Shown in pieces: positions 1-6,965 of a stretch of 64,000 nucleotides of DNA. The translations under genes were made by a program, and so were the position numbers. This stretch comes from Vampirovibrio sp041737375 (GTDB taxonomy: Bacteria; Cyanobacteriota; Vampirovibrionia; Vampirovibrionales; Vampirovibrionaceae), in assembly GCF_041737375.1 (NCBI RefSeq), contig NZ_JBGSRV010000012.1, positions 186,001-250,000 on the forward strand, read 5' to 3'. The notes beneath the pieces are model-generated. The model was not told the DNA's origin. It worked only from the letters and a program-made list of their open reading frames with translations, and searched no databases. Each line of letters starts with the position of its first letter. Position 1 is the stretch's first letter.

Positions 1-205
1 GCTTTCTGCTGGGGCGGGAAGTCATGAGGGAGGTCTTCTCAAACGCCCCCGCTTTTAAGCCGATACAAAATGGCATTCACGATTTCCCGCATGGGGTGGC
101 TGAGAGGCCTTCCTCATGACTTCCCGCCGTGAGAATCATATGCTTAATAAGCCGCCATTGCTCGCTACTCAAATCACTGTTGTAAAGCTTTCTACTCTCG
201 GCCAT
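1..205 (-). pseudogene. Decayed IS5-type transposase fragment (N-terminal part)
   Basis: The minus strand from the ATG at 205, which has a GGGAGG Shine-Dalgarno about 8 bases upstream, reads MAESRKLYNSDLSSEQWRLI, the usual beginning of IS5/IS427-group DDE transposases. The original frame is then lost. The block MREIVNAILYRLKSGG is still readable in another frame, followed by a stop where the family has Trp, then EDLPHDFPPQQK. The family consensus (DLT-EQW...REVVNAI-Y-LR-GC-WR-LPHDFPPW) is matched across these pieces. At least one frameshift and one nonsense change make it non-functional. The rest of the element lies outside the window. A possible outer IS end lies near 274-286, where the minus strand reads GAGACTATC beside a CTAAG that resembles the CTNAG target of this group; that boundary is inference. 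Confidence 0.75.
14..127. repeat. 16-bp perfect inverted repeat inside the transposase remnant
   Basis: Positions 14-29 (GCGGGAAGTCATGAGG) and 112-127 (CCTCATGACTTCCCGC) are exact inverse copies, with weaker similarity running on through the neighbouring GAGG/CCTC bases. One copy encodes the family-typical LPHDFPP block. The other sits where the family normally has a Gly/Pro-rich linker, so it looks like a secondary inverted duplication within the decayed gene and not a terminal repeat. Confidence 0.8.
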
Positions 206-353
206 TGTCATTACCCTCCCGTGACGCTCGGCCTTTAGAAAGACGCTCTAGCCACAATTCAGTTCACTTGCCGGATAGTCTCTAAGAGAAATAAAGGGTG
301 TTTAGTTTGAAGAGAGAATAGGTTTGAACCAGAATTACCTATTCTGTTCGGTA

Positions 354-941
354 TTACCAACTAAACCAAGGTGGGTCATAAATACTTGCTGGATTTTGAC
401 AACCATCAGAACGGCAACTATTTGGTGTGATCTTGTCCCGGGAAGTAATTCTCCCATTATAATATAGCCAGAAAGCAATGCTTTTAGCAGGTGTCTGTGT
501 TGTGCTTGAGTAGGCCCCATCGGGGTCAAACATGAATGTGATGGCGTTTGTTGGGTTTGTCCCCCCGAATGACCAAGCGGTTGGGAGTAAAACCGCACCA
601 TTATGCAAACGTATGCAGGTATTTGCGCCTGAACACTGCCAAATAGTGGAAGTTCCATAGTAAGAATCAACCTGGGCTGTTGTATCTAGACGGACATTGT
701 TAAAGTAATTAACAAAATCTCCACCCGTTGTGCTTGCAGATAAGTTACCAGTTTGTTTATAAAGTTGATAAGCGCTGGCAATTGCAGAAGCGGCCTCCTT
801 TGCTGTTGCCTTATATTGCTCATTCTGCTGCACCACCAGTATTTTAGGAATAGTAAAGGTGGTAATAACGCCCAAGATACCTAAAGCAACCAACAGCTCG
901 GCCAAGGTGAAGCCTTTCTGGTCGAGGGGTAACGCACTCAT
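354..941 (-). CDS. Prepilin-like protein with N-terminal methylation motif
   Basis: A 195-residue protein with a short positively charged leader ending QKG, followed by FTLAELLVALGILGVITTF. This is the class III signal (G^F with Glu at +5) cut and methylated by prepilin peptidase, and it continues into the hydrophobic N-terminal helix of type IV pilins and type II secretion pseudopilins. The C-terminal two thirds is a globular head rich in Ser/Thr/Asn with four cysteines, including the pairs CSGANTC and CRSDGC that could form disulfides. The gene stands alone between an IS remnant and tmRNA, so whether it serves a pilus, a pseudopilus or DNA uptake cannot be told. A TATAAT box lies about 35 bases upstream of the start. 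Confidence 0.85.
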   Translation of the reverse strand: MSALPLDQKGFTLAELLVALGILGVITTFTIPKILVVQQNEQYKATAKEAASAIASAYQLYKQTGNLSASTTGGDFVNYFNNVRLDTTAQVDSYYGTSTIWQCSGANTCIRLHNGAVLLPTAWSFGGTNPTNAITFMFDPDGAYSSTTQTPAKSIAFWLYYNGRITSRDKITPNSCRSDGCQNPASIYDPPWFSW

Positions 942-976
942 ATCCTGCTTGCCTAGTGGTTCAAGTGTATTGCTCC

Positions 977-1018
977 ATTATAGCTCAGGTTTATCAAATA
1001 TAGCCTAGGTTTATCAAA
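977..1018 (-). promoter_or_regulatory. Promoter with tandem 20-bp repeat upstream of the prepilin gene
   Basis: On the minus strand a perfect TATAAT (977-982) precedes the prepilin start at 941. Overlapping it are two tandem 20-base copies (979-998 and 999-1018), differing at two positions, each containing TTTGATAAACC. The 20-base spacing puts both copies on the same face of the helix, as expected of paired regulator sites. No convincing -35 box is seen, so activator dependence is possible; that is inference. Confidence 0.5.
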
Positions 1019-1082
1019 ACTTGAAGCCTAACCTTTAGGTCGTAGGCATCACTTAGTCGCCCATTGGCAAAGAAGAAGAAAA

Positions 1083-1513
1083 TGGTGGAGCCGGAGAGAT
1101 TCGAACTCTCGTCCAGAACGTACGCCGGCAAACATCTACGAGTGTAGGGAAGAGTTATCGTCAATCAACCCAAGGCACTTCCCAGGACCTTAGGGCTAAT
1201 CCAAGCGTTTGGCCTCGCCAGGCTCGATCATGAAATTCGCATTCACCTTATGATCATTGGGTTTCCGCTAGCATACGTGGGGGACCCGGTATCTCGGCAT
1301 GCTGGAGATACAAGGTGGCCACCCTCAGTAGGTCGAGGGGATTCGAGGCTTATGCTACAAGACTGCTATTAAGCAGCTTTGAGAGCACGAGCGCCGAAAT
1401 CAACGGCGATGACATTGCTTTTGGCATTTGTCAAATTGCTTGTTTTTACGAGGAACAGCACCTCGACGCGCAGTTTGCTTCCGTATTCGCCCTGTCAAAT
1501 CCAAATCGGCCCC
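1083..1513 (-). ncRNA. ssrA: tmRNA (transfer-messenger RNA)
   Basis: The 5' end GGGGCCG (1513 downward) pairs with CGGCTCC next to the encoded ACCA 3' end (1083), giving a 7-bp acceptor stem. The T arm GAGAGTTCGAATCTCTC and the 5' segment GATTTGGATTTGACAGGG are typical of tmRNA. The tag reading frame ends at TAA 1371-1369. Reading back from it gives AKSNVIAVDFGARALKAA if GCC at 1425-1423 is the resume codon. The Ala-Ala end is the standard degradation signal. Length is 431 bases. The RNA rescues stalled ribosomes together with SmpB. The exact resume codon is inferred from the tag and not from the pseudoknot structure. Confidence 0.93.
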
Positions 1514-1514
1514 A

Positions 1515-1560
1515 TAAAGCTGGGGTTTGAACTTTGGGTAAAGTCCAAACCCCAGCTTTA
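1515..1560. promoter_or_regulatory. 21-bp hairpin directly upstream of the tmRNA 5' end
   Basis: Arms 1515-1535 and 1540-1560 are inverse copies over 21 positions with one mismatch, around a GGGT (ACCC on the minus strand) loop. Only one base separates the hairpin from the mature tmRNA 5' end at 1513, so in the precursor it would stack on the acceptor stem. No T run follows it in either direction, so it is not a typical terminator. A TATACT box on the minus strand at 1609-1614 could be the -10 of the tmRNA promoter, which would place the hairpin in the transcribed leader. Confidence 0.7.
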
Positions 1561-1709
1561 CAAGCGTTTGGGGAAATCAGGTACTCAGTTGTCAAAGTAC
1601 AGCATTACAGTATATGGCACTATAGCACATGACGAACAGGACTTGGAGAGGTTCGCCTGAAAATATTAATTTTTCCCAAGGCGACCTGGTTTTTTTAGCG
1701 TGTCGCACC

Positions 1710-1742
1710 AAAAGCGGGCCGTTTTGAAGGCAGCCCGCTTTT
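1710..1742. terminator. Bidirectional intrinsic terminator
   Basis: AAAAGCGGGC (1710-1719) and GCCCGCTTTT (1733-1742) form a 10-bp hairpin with an A run on one side and a T run on the other. It lies downstream of the minus-strand slyD-like gene and upstream of tmRNA, so it most likely ends slyD transcription and insulates ssrA. Confidence 0.8.
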
Positions 1743-1781
1743 GTAACGTGGTAAAAGTAAAACCCAATAGGGGGTAAAACC

Positions 1782-2267
1782 TTAGTGGTGATGACCGTGG
1801 GGACCATGGGGATGGCCGTGGGTCAGTTCTTCCGGAGAGGCTTCCCGAATGCCGAGGATTTCCACTTCAAAGTTCAATACTTGCCCAGCCAAGGGGTGGT
1901 TGGCGTCCAAAATAATCTGCTCGCCTTCCTGCTTTACAATAGTGGCCATCATCACGCCTTCTTCAGACTGCAATTGAACCACCATGCCGGGTTGAGGCGC
2001 TTCGCCGCCAAATTGTTCCAGGGGCAAGCCAAAAATCAATTCAGGATTATGGTTGCCGTAGCCCTGTTCCGGTTGAACGGTTACTTGCTTTTTATCGCCC
2101 GGTTTCAAGCCTTCCAGCGCGTTTTCCAGCCCCGGAATGATATTTTGATGGCCTTGCAGGTATTCCATAGGCTCTTCCTGAGAGGAGTCCAGCACGTTGC
2201 CGGTGGCATCAGTCAGGGTGTAGTTCATTTTAATGACTTTATCGGGGGAAACCAGATCGGCTACCAT
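1782..2267 (-). CDS. slyD: FKBP-type peptidyl-prolyl isomerase, SlyD-like
   Basis: A 161-residue protein. The start is set at ATG 2267, which has GAGGA seven bases upstream; a TTG two codons earlier is less likely. An FKBP domain (about 10-75: YTLTDATGNVLDSS ... IIPGLENALEGLKPGDKK) is interrupted by an IF/chaperone insert (about 75-130), as in SlyD. The domain closes with NFEVEILGIREAS, and the tail HGHPHGPHGHHH is a short His-rich metal-binding end. SlyD-type proteins catalyse prolyl isomerisation, act as chaperones in the cytoplasm and bind nickel, often for hydrogenase or urease assembly. No such enzyme is in this window, so a metal-delivery role here is unsupported. Confidence 0.92.
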   Translation of the reverse strand: MVADLVSPDKVIKMNYTLTDATGNVLDSSQEEPMEYLQGHQNIIPGLENALEGLKPGDKKQVTVQPEQGYGNHNPELIFGLPLEQFGGEAPQPGMVVQLQSEEGVMMATIVKQEGEQIILDANHPLAGQVLNFEVEILGIREASPEELTHGHPHGPHGHHH

Positions 2268-2431
2268 GTTCAAATCCTCATTGATCTTAAAGACAGTTCA
2301 CCTTAACAAGCCCGATGGCGAAGATCAAGCGGTTTTCACTTCTCCGTGTCTGTCCTAATCCTCTGCTTGCCCTTTCCCTGCCCTAGCCCATCTGACCTTC
2401 CGGTCTGGGGTCAGCGTTGCCAAAAATTAAA

Positions 2432-2507
2432 TGGAGCGGGCGAAGGGTCTCGAACCCTCGACCTACAGCTTGGGAAGCTGTCGCTCTACCAACTGAGCTA
2501 CACCCGC
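2432..2507 (-). tRNA. tRNA-Gly (anticodon CCC)
   Basis: A full cloverleaf on the minus strand: acceptor GCGGGTG/CGCCCGC, D arm GCTC...GAGC, anticodon stem ACAGC/GCTGT with loop TTCCCAA (anticodon CCC), T arm GAGGG TTCGAGA CCCTT, discriminator U, and an encoded CCA at 2434-2432. It reads GGG glycine codons. Confidence 0.95.
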
Positions 2508-2728
2508 ACGATGCTGACGAACTTGCCTTGATATCTGCCATTAATTGCGTTGCCCGCTTTTTGGTTTGGGCTTTGGGGCTGGCAAAACGCCGTATTGGTA
2601 ATAGAATTATTCTCCCCTCTGATTGGGATGTCAAGCTTCTCGCCGCCTCCCACGTCAGCCCAGTCCATAACCCCAAAACACTTGTCCCGCTTTTACCCGC
2701 CCCAACCCCATAGGTTTAATTGCCCGCC

Positions 2729-3646
2729 ATGTTTGCCACCATCAATATTTACAAGCCCAAAGGCATTACCAGCCACGATGTGGTTTCCCGGCTGCGTCGG
2801 GTTTACGGCATTAAAAAAATCGGGCACTTGGGAACGCTGGACCCTCTGGCAGAAGGCGTATTACCGCTTTGCATTGGGCAAGCCACTCGCCTCATTGAAT
2901 ATTTCCCCAGTGGCAAGCGATATACTGCTGAAATTACCTTGGGACGCACCACCACCACCCTGGATAGCGAGGGCGAGGAGCTGTCCAATACCGATTGCAG
3001 CGCTCTGGACTTATCCCTAGCCAGCCTTGAAGCTGTTTTGGCGCAATTCAGAGGCACTATCATGCAGCAGGTGCCTTTGTATTCCGCCGTGCATGTGGGG
3101 GGTAAAAAGTTATATGAACTGGCCCGGCAGGGCAAAACCGCCGACTTGCCAGTACGAGAGGCTGTGATTCACCAGCTAACCTGTGTGAGCATCGACCGGC
3201 AAAATCCGCAACACCCGGTGTTGACCGTGGATGTTCAATGCGGATCAGGCACTTATATTCGCTCATTGGCCCGAGACATTGGGGAAGCGCTGGGTTGCGG
3301 TGCCTATATGTCTGGCTTGGTGCGGACCGAGCATGGGTTGTTTTCGGTGAAAGACAGCGTGGATCTGGAAGCCCTGCAGCAAAGCCCCGAGCCGCAAGCC
3401 AGCCTGCAAGATCCCCTGCCCTATTTGGGGCTGACGCTGCTGGCCCTGAAGGATGAGCTGGATGCCCAGAAACTATGGAACGGCATGAAGGTTTCCCCCC
3501 CGCTGGATGAGGCCGGGGTGGCGCTGAAGGTAAAGCCCAACGCCTTGTATGTGGTAACTTGGCAGGACAAGCCGCTAGGGGTAGTGCAAGCGGTGAGCCA
3601 TCTGCTAAAGCCGGTCAAAATTTTCTATCTGGATGAAGGGGCTTAA
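2729..3646 (+). CDS. truB: tRNA pseudouridine(55) synthase
   Basis: TruB converts U55 in the T loop of tRNAs to pseudouridine. The N-terminal KPKGITSHDVV and the motif GHLGTLDPLAEGVLPLCIG contain the catalytic Asp of the family. YTAEITLG, VPLYSAVHVGGKKLYELARQG and CGSGTYIRSLARDIGEALG are the further conserved TruB blocks. Length is 305 residues, normal for the family, with a C-terminal extension that may be a shortened PUA-like region. The start is uncertain: ATG 2729 fits the family alignment, but TTG 2720 lies closer to a TAGG element. It stands alone and is not linked to rbfA or infB as in many bacteria. Confidence 0.93.
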   Translation: MFATINIYKPKGITSHDVVSRLRRVYGIKKIGHLGTLDPLAEGVLPLCIGQATRLIEYFPSGKRYTAEITLGRTTTTLDSEGEELSNTDCSALDLSLASLEAVLAQFRGTIMQQVPLYSAVHVGGKKLYELARQGKTADLPVREAVIHQLTCVSIDRQNPQHPVLTVDVQCGSGTYIRSLARDIGEALGCGAYMSGLVRTEHGLFSVKDSVDLEALQQSPEPQASLQDPLPYLGLTLLALKDELDAQKLWNGMKVSPPLDEAGVALKVKPNALYVVTWQDKPLGVVQAVSHLLKPVKIFYLDEGA

Positions 3647-3743
3647 AGTCGACGAGCCTGAAGCCTCCGCACAAAACTAGCCTTGCCTGTTTTTATGCGG
3701 TTAGGTTGACCCCGCTTGATTACAAGCAGCTTGGAGTTTTTTG

Positions 3744-4058
3744 ATGCCGAACGTGCAGTGGAGCGGACCCACGCCCGCCAACATGCCTTATAGCCAGTTG
3801 GCCGAGCCTCCCACCGCCAGCGATGGGAACGAGCTTTATATCGAAAAGCTGCTGGCGCAGGGGGGCATGGTGCCTTCTGCTAAAAACAAGGACAGCTTTG
3901 AAAAAGCGGGTGTTCCATCCGCCCAAACCAATCGAACCTGGGCCGATCAGGCTTTAAAGTGGGCCGGTGTTATTTTTGCCGGTGCCTTGGCGGTGGTGGG
4001 CCTTAAATACGCCTTTGGCGGCGCTGCTAAAAGCGCGGTGCAAACGCGGGTCAAGTAG
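3744..4058 (+). CDS. Hypothetical protein with one C-terminal membrane segment
   Basis: A 104-residue protein of no family I recognise. The start is ATG 3744, with GGAG seven bases upstream. The first two thirds is polar and Pro/Ala/Ser-rich (PTPANMPYSQLAEPPTAS). Residues about 70-92 (WAGVIFAGALAVVGLKYAFGG) form a single hydrophobic, Gly/Ala-rich segment, followed by a short basic tail. This suggests a small tail-anchored membrane protein. It lies 97 bases after truB and ends in front of a hairpin shared with convergent guaB. Confidence 0.6.
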   Translation: MPNVQWSGPTPANMPYSQLAEPPTASDGNELYIEKLLAQGGMVPSAKNKDSFEKAGVPSAQTNRTWADQALKWAGVIFAGALAVVGLKYAFGGAAKSAVQTRVK

Positions 4059-4110
4059 CGTTTTTGTAGCGCCTCTGAAATGTTGATGTTTGATTGAATG
4101 CCTGAAACGC

Positions 4111-4143
4111 CAAACGGGCCTGCGATTGACGCTGGCCCGTTTG
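4111..4143. terminator. Hairpin between convergent genes
   Basis: CAAACGGGCC (4111-4120) and GGCCCGTTTG (4134-4143) form a perfect 10-bp stem midway between the stop codons of the plus-strand small gene and the minus-strand IMP dehydrogenase. There is no long T run, so it is a weak or structural terminator serving both sides. Confidence 0.6.
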
Positions 4144-4169
4144 ATGCATGAAATTTGCCGTAGGGCTTT

Positions 4170-5699
4170 CTACACAAAGGATTTTTCGTAGCTGTGCAGT
4201 CCGTGAACCCCGCCTTCCACTTGGGCTGCGTGGGTTCGCATTTCAAAGGCCAAACGTCCGGTATACAGGTTGCTGTGCAGGCTGGTCAGGCTGCGAGTGC
4301 CTAAATCCTGCAAGCCGTGTTTAATGCCTTGCACCAAATAAGGCAGAAAGCGTTGAATCGAGCCTTTATCCACCACCGCCCCGGATACCCCTTGGGCCAC
4401 CCGGATTTTGTCACCCTCGCTAAAGTAGCGCTTGGCGCTGCCTTTTTTCATGGCCTCTAAAGAACCCATGCCCCGGTACTTCTTAAGTCGAACGCCGTCC
4501 TGATAGAAATACTCACCCGGCGCTTCCTCGGTACCCGCCAGCATGGAACCCATCATCACGCAGGAGGCCCCCAGGGAAAGGGCCTTGATGATATGCCCAA
4601 TGGTGGAAATCCCGCCATCGGCGATGACCGGCACCCCAAATTGCTGAGCGTACAGAGCTGTTTTGTAAACGGCGGTGGCTTGAGGACGACCACAGGCCAT
4701 CACTTCCTGCGTGGTGCAGATTGAGCCTACCCCCATGCCGGTTCGCAGGCCATCCACGCCTGCCTGAATGAGGTTGCGGGCTTGATCCTGAGTGACGATA
4801 TTGCCGCCAATCACTTCCAAATCGCTGTACTTGTGTTTGATGTACTCGATCATCTGAATCTGGTAAACCGAATCGCCTTGGGAGGAATCCAGCACAATCA
4901 AGTCTAGCCCTGCTTCTACCAAAGCATCCAGCCGATCCCGATCTTCGGGGCGGGTACCAATGGCGGCCCCGGCCAGCAGGCGCTTGTTTACCGGATCTTT
5001 AGAGGCCAGCGGGAAATCCCGGTTCTTTTTCAGGTCATTGCGGGAAATCAGGGCCACGATTTCGCCCTTTTGGTTGACGATGGGCAGCTTGCCCCGCTTG
5101 CTTTCCCGTAAAATCTGGTTGGCTTCCTCCAGCGTACAGCCTTCCTTGCCCACGATCAGTTCGGTGGTCATCACTTCGGATAGGCGCAAGTGACGATCCT
5201 GCACAAAGTCGATATCCCGGTTGGTGACGATGCCCAGCAGTTTGGAACCCATTTTGCCGCTTTCGGTAATGGGCACCCCGGAAAAGTTGAATTTTTTCTT
5301 GATGTCATCAATATCCCCAATGGTGTGATCGGGGCGCAGGGTTAAGGGGCTGGTGATAAAGCCGTTTTTGAAGCGCTTGACCTTGGAAACCTCATCCTGT
5401 TGCTCTTCAATAGAATTGTTGTAATGGATAATGCCCATCCCGCCTTGCAGGGCCATGCTAATGGCCATGTCCGCCTCGGTCACGGTGTCCATGGGGGAGC
5501 TGACCAGTGGGGTTTTCAGCTTGATGCGGCGGCTGATCTGGGTGTCCAGGTTCACTTCATCGGCAGAAAAATCAATGTGCCCCGGCAGCAAAATAAAGTC
5601 ATCGTAAGTGTAGCCGGTGCTTTGCTCAAAAAATCGGCGGGCGCTCATGCCGTCAAGCAGTGGAAAGTCCGAGGAGGCGTTTGGGGTGGGGGAAGGCAT
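4170..5699 (-). CDS. guaB: IMP dehydrogenase of eukaryote-like type
   Basis: This enzyme oxidises IMP to XMP with NAD, the committed step of GTP synthesis. The start is ATG 5699 with AAAGGA upstream, giving 509 residues. The catalytic loop reads GSICTTQEVMACGRPQ with Cys328. CBS domains span about 113-235, and the flap KKYRGMGSLEAM is at 406-417. The sequence follows the animal/yeast form block by block: LKTPLVSSPMDTVTEADMAI, KKNRDFPLASKD, ACGRPQATAVYK, EEAPGEYFYQDGVRLKKYRG, KRYFSEGD, QGVSGAVVDKGSI and the end VEGGVHGLHSYEKSFV. Typical bacterial GuaB differs at several of these, for example in the loop after the catalytic Cys. This suggests acquisition from, or a shared clade with, eukaryotes. 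No guaA lies nearby. Confidence 0.95.
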   Translation of the reverse strand: MPSPTPNASSDFPLLDGMSARRFFEQSTGYTYDDFILLPGHIDFSADEVNLDTQISRRIKLKTPLVSSPMDTVTEADMAISMALQGGMGIIHYNNSIEEQQDEVSKVKRFKNGFITSPLTLRPDHTIGDIDDIKKKFNFSGVPITESGKMGSKLLGIVTNRDIDFVQDRHLRLSEVMTTELIVGKEGCTLEEANQILRESKRGKLPIVNQKGEIVALISRNDLKKNRDFPLASKDPVNKRLLAGAAIGTRPEDRDRLDALVEAGLDLIVLDSSQGDSVYQIQMIEYIKHKYSDLEVIGGNIVTQDQARNLIQAGVDGLRTGMGVGSICTTQEVMACGRPQATAVYKTALYAQQFGVPVIADGGISTIGHIIKALSLGASCVMMGSMLAGTEEAPGEYFYQDGVRLKKYRGMGSLEAMKKGSAKRYFSEGDKIRVAQGVSGAVVDKGSIQRFLPYLVQGIKHGLQDLGTRSLTSLHSNLYTGRLAFEMRTHAAQVEGGVHGLHSYEKSFV

Positions 5700-5752
5700 A
5701 AAGGCGTTCCTTTCTGTGGGGTAAAGGCGGTGCAGAGCTGAAGTTGGGGCGT

Positions 5753-5781
5753 ATCCTACCATAGCAGCGCCCTTTAGGCAA
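5753..5781 (-). promoter_or_regulatory. Predicted promoter of guaB
   Basis: On the minus strand TTGCCT (5781-5776), 17 bases, then TAGGAT (5758-5753), about 55 bases upstream of the chosen guaB start. Spacing is ideal and both boxes are close to the sigma-70 consensus. Confidence 0.55.
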
Positions 5782-5885
5782 AAAAGAGATTGAAAAGGAA
5801 AATGCTGACAAGTTTTTAGGGCCTTGCGTTTTAATCTCATCAACTTACAGTTCTGATTAAATTAGAATTTTAGAGGTACTACATT

Positions 5886-6167
5886 ATGCCAATTACTTTA
5901 GGCACTGTCGGAAGCGCTGCAAAAACTTTAACAAATCAAGCTTATCAGGCAGGCATTAGTGCAAGTAGAAAAAAAAATGCTGACTCTGCTGCTGATTTTG
6001 TGAATAAAGAAACACAAATGGCGCTTAATTCTGCGGGACAAAAAACGGTTGAAATTATTTCCATAGCTGGCGTTAAGTCTTTTGGCTTATTAAAGTCAAT
6101 AGGAAAAGGCGTTGCCACCGTTGTGAAACATGCGATTAAAGGCACTGCTGGTAAGCTGCACTTTTAA
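5886..6167 (+). CDS. Hypothetical small protein
   Basis: A 93-residue protein starting at ATG 5886 with GAGG nine bases upstream. It is Ala/Lys/Ser-rich, and no known domain is recognised. Residues 55-90 (VEIISIAGVKSFGLLKSIGKGVATVVKHAIKG) could form an amphipathic or weakly hydrophobic helix. The gene is visibly richer in A and T than its neighbours, with many AAA and ATT codons, which may point to different ancestry. It is divergent from guaB and followed by about 230 bases without a gene. Confidence 0.55.
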   Translation: MPITLGTVGSAAKTLTNQAYQAGISASRKKNADSAADFVNKETQMALNSAGQKTVEIISIAGVKSFGLLKSIGKGVATVVKHAIKGTAGKLHF

Positions 6168-6400
6168 TAGCCCAAGCCACTAGCCGACACTATTGCTAAG
6201 CTTTGTCTGTATTCTTACTTTGTCGCTTATGCAATGACTGGCCTGTTTTTGGTCAGAAAAGTTTAAACCTGCTTTGATTTTAAGGTCAGGTATATGAAGG
6301 CTTGGTTAGGACAGGTAGTTAATTTAAGACAAATAGTTTAATTGATAGAATGGGGGCGCTTTTTAAAGCAGGGCACATAATCAGAAGGGGGACATTCATC

Positions 6401-6739
6401 ATGACCACGGCGCTTCAGGATACGGTTCATTTGCTTGAAAACATTCAATTTGTGTCAGGGAAACCCGCCAAGAGTCAAATTGCTTCCATTCAAGGGGTTA
6501 GTTTCATTAAAATTGCGCTGAAAGCGGGCGATGAACTGCCCAGCCATCATGTAAACCAGGCGGCATTTGCGGTACTGCTGCAAGGGCGAGCCACGTTTCC
6601 CATCGACGGTAAATCTCATGCGGTTGTGGCCGGTTCTTTTGTGGAAATCCCCAAAGGGGCTGAGCATTCCATTTTCGCTGAGGAAGACAGCGTTTTTTTG
6701 GTGGGCATTATGGGCGCTGTTTCCGAAGGGGAGTGCTGA
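6401..6739 (+). CDS. Small cupin-domain protein
   Basis: A 112-residue single-domain cupin. The start is ATG 6401 behind GGGGGA. The first cupin motif is seen as GDELPSHHVNQAAFAVLLQGRATF and the second as AGSFVEIPKGAEHSIFAEED, with His at the usual metal-ligand places. The conserved Glu of motif 1 appears to be replaced (Gln-Ala at that position), so metal binding may be altered. Related small cupins act as sensors or as enzymes of unknown substrate. It lies alone upstream of aspA. Confidence 0.8.
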   Translation: MTTALQDTVHLLENIQFVSGKPAKSQIASIQGVSFIKIALKAGDELPSHHVNQAAFAVLLQGRATFPIDGKSHAVVAGSFVEIPKGAEHSIFAEEDSVFLVGIMGAVSEGEC

Positions 6740-6879
6740 GCCACTGCTTCTTTAAAAAACACGGGCCTACCCTCTGGGTACTGACTCGGTCTTGTCTTTG
6801 GTTTTACTGGGGTTTTACCGGATTTTTACCGGATTTTAATGGTCCCTATGCTTTTCGGGTAGAATAGGGTGGAATTTTA

Positions 6880-6920
6880 ATGAGCGCTCATGCAAGGCAA
6901 AGTATGCTCGCTTTGTCTTG
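6880..6920 (+). promoter_or_regulatory. Two adjacent palindromes in the aspA upstream region
   Basis: ATGAGCGCTCAT (6880-6891) is a perfect 12-base palindrome. Immediately after it CAAGGCAAAG (6893-6902) and CTTTGTCTTG (6911-6920) form a 10-bp stem with one G-T pair. Both lie between a TAGAAT box near 6860 and the aspA start at 6966, so they could be an operator and a leader hairpin. The function is inferred from position only. Confidence 0.4.
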
Positions 6921-6965
6921 CGTTCAGCTTTGTTTGATAGGGTTTGCATAGAGGATACCTGTATT

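Noticed and set aside
979..1018. Tandem repeat considered as a CRISPR fragment
   Set aside because: Only two directly adjacent 20-base copies with no spacer.
1515..1560. Hairpin considered as a terminator or a MITE
   Set aside because: No T run follows on either strand, and no target duplication or internal sequence typical of a mobile element is visible.
2417..2713. Open frames on both strands through the tRNA-Gly region
   Set aside because: They cross a perfect tRNA cloverleaf and have no ribosome site or domain.
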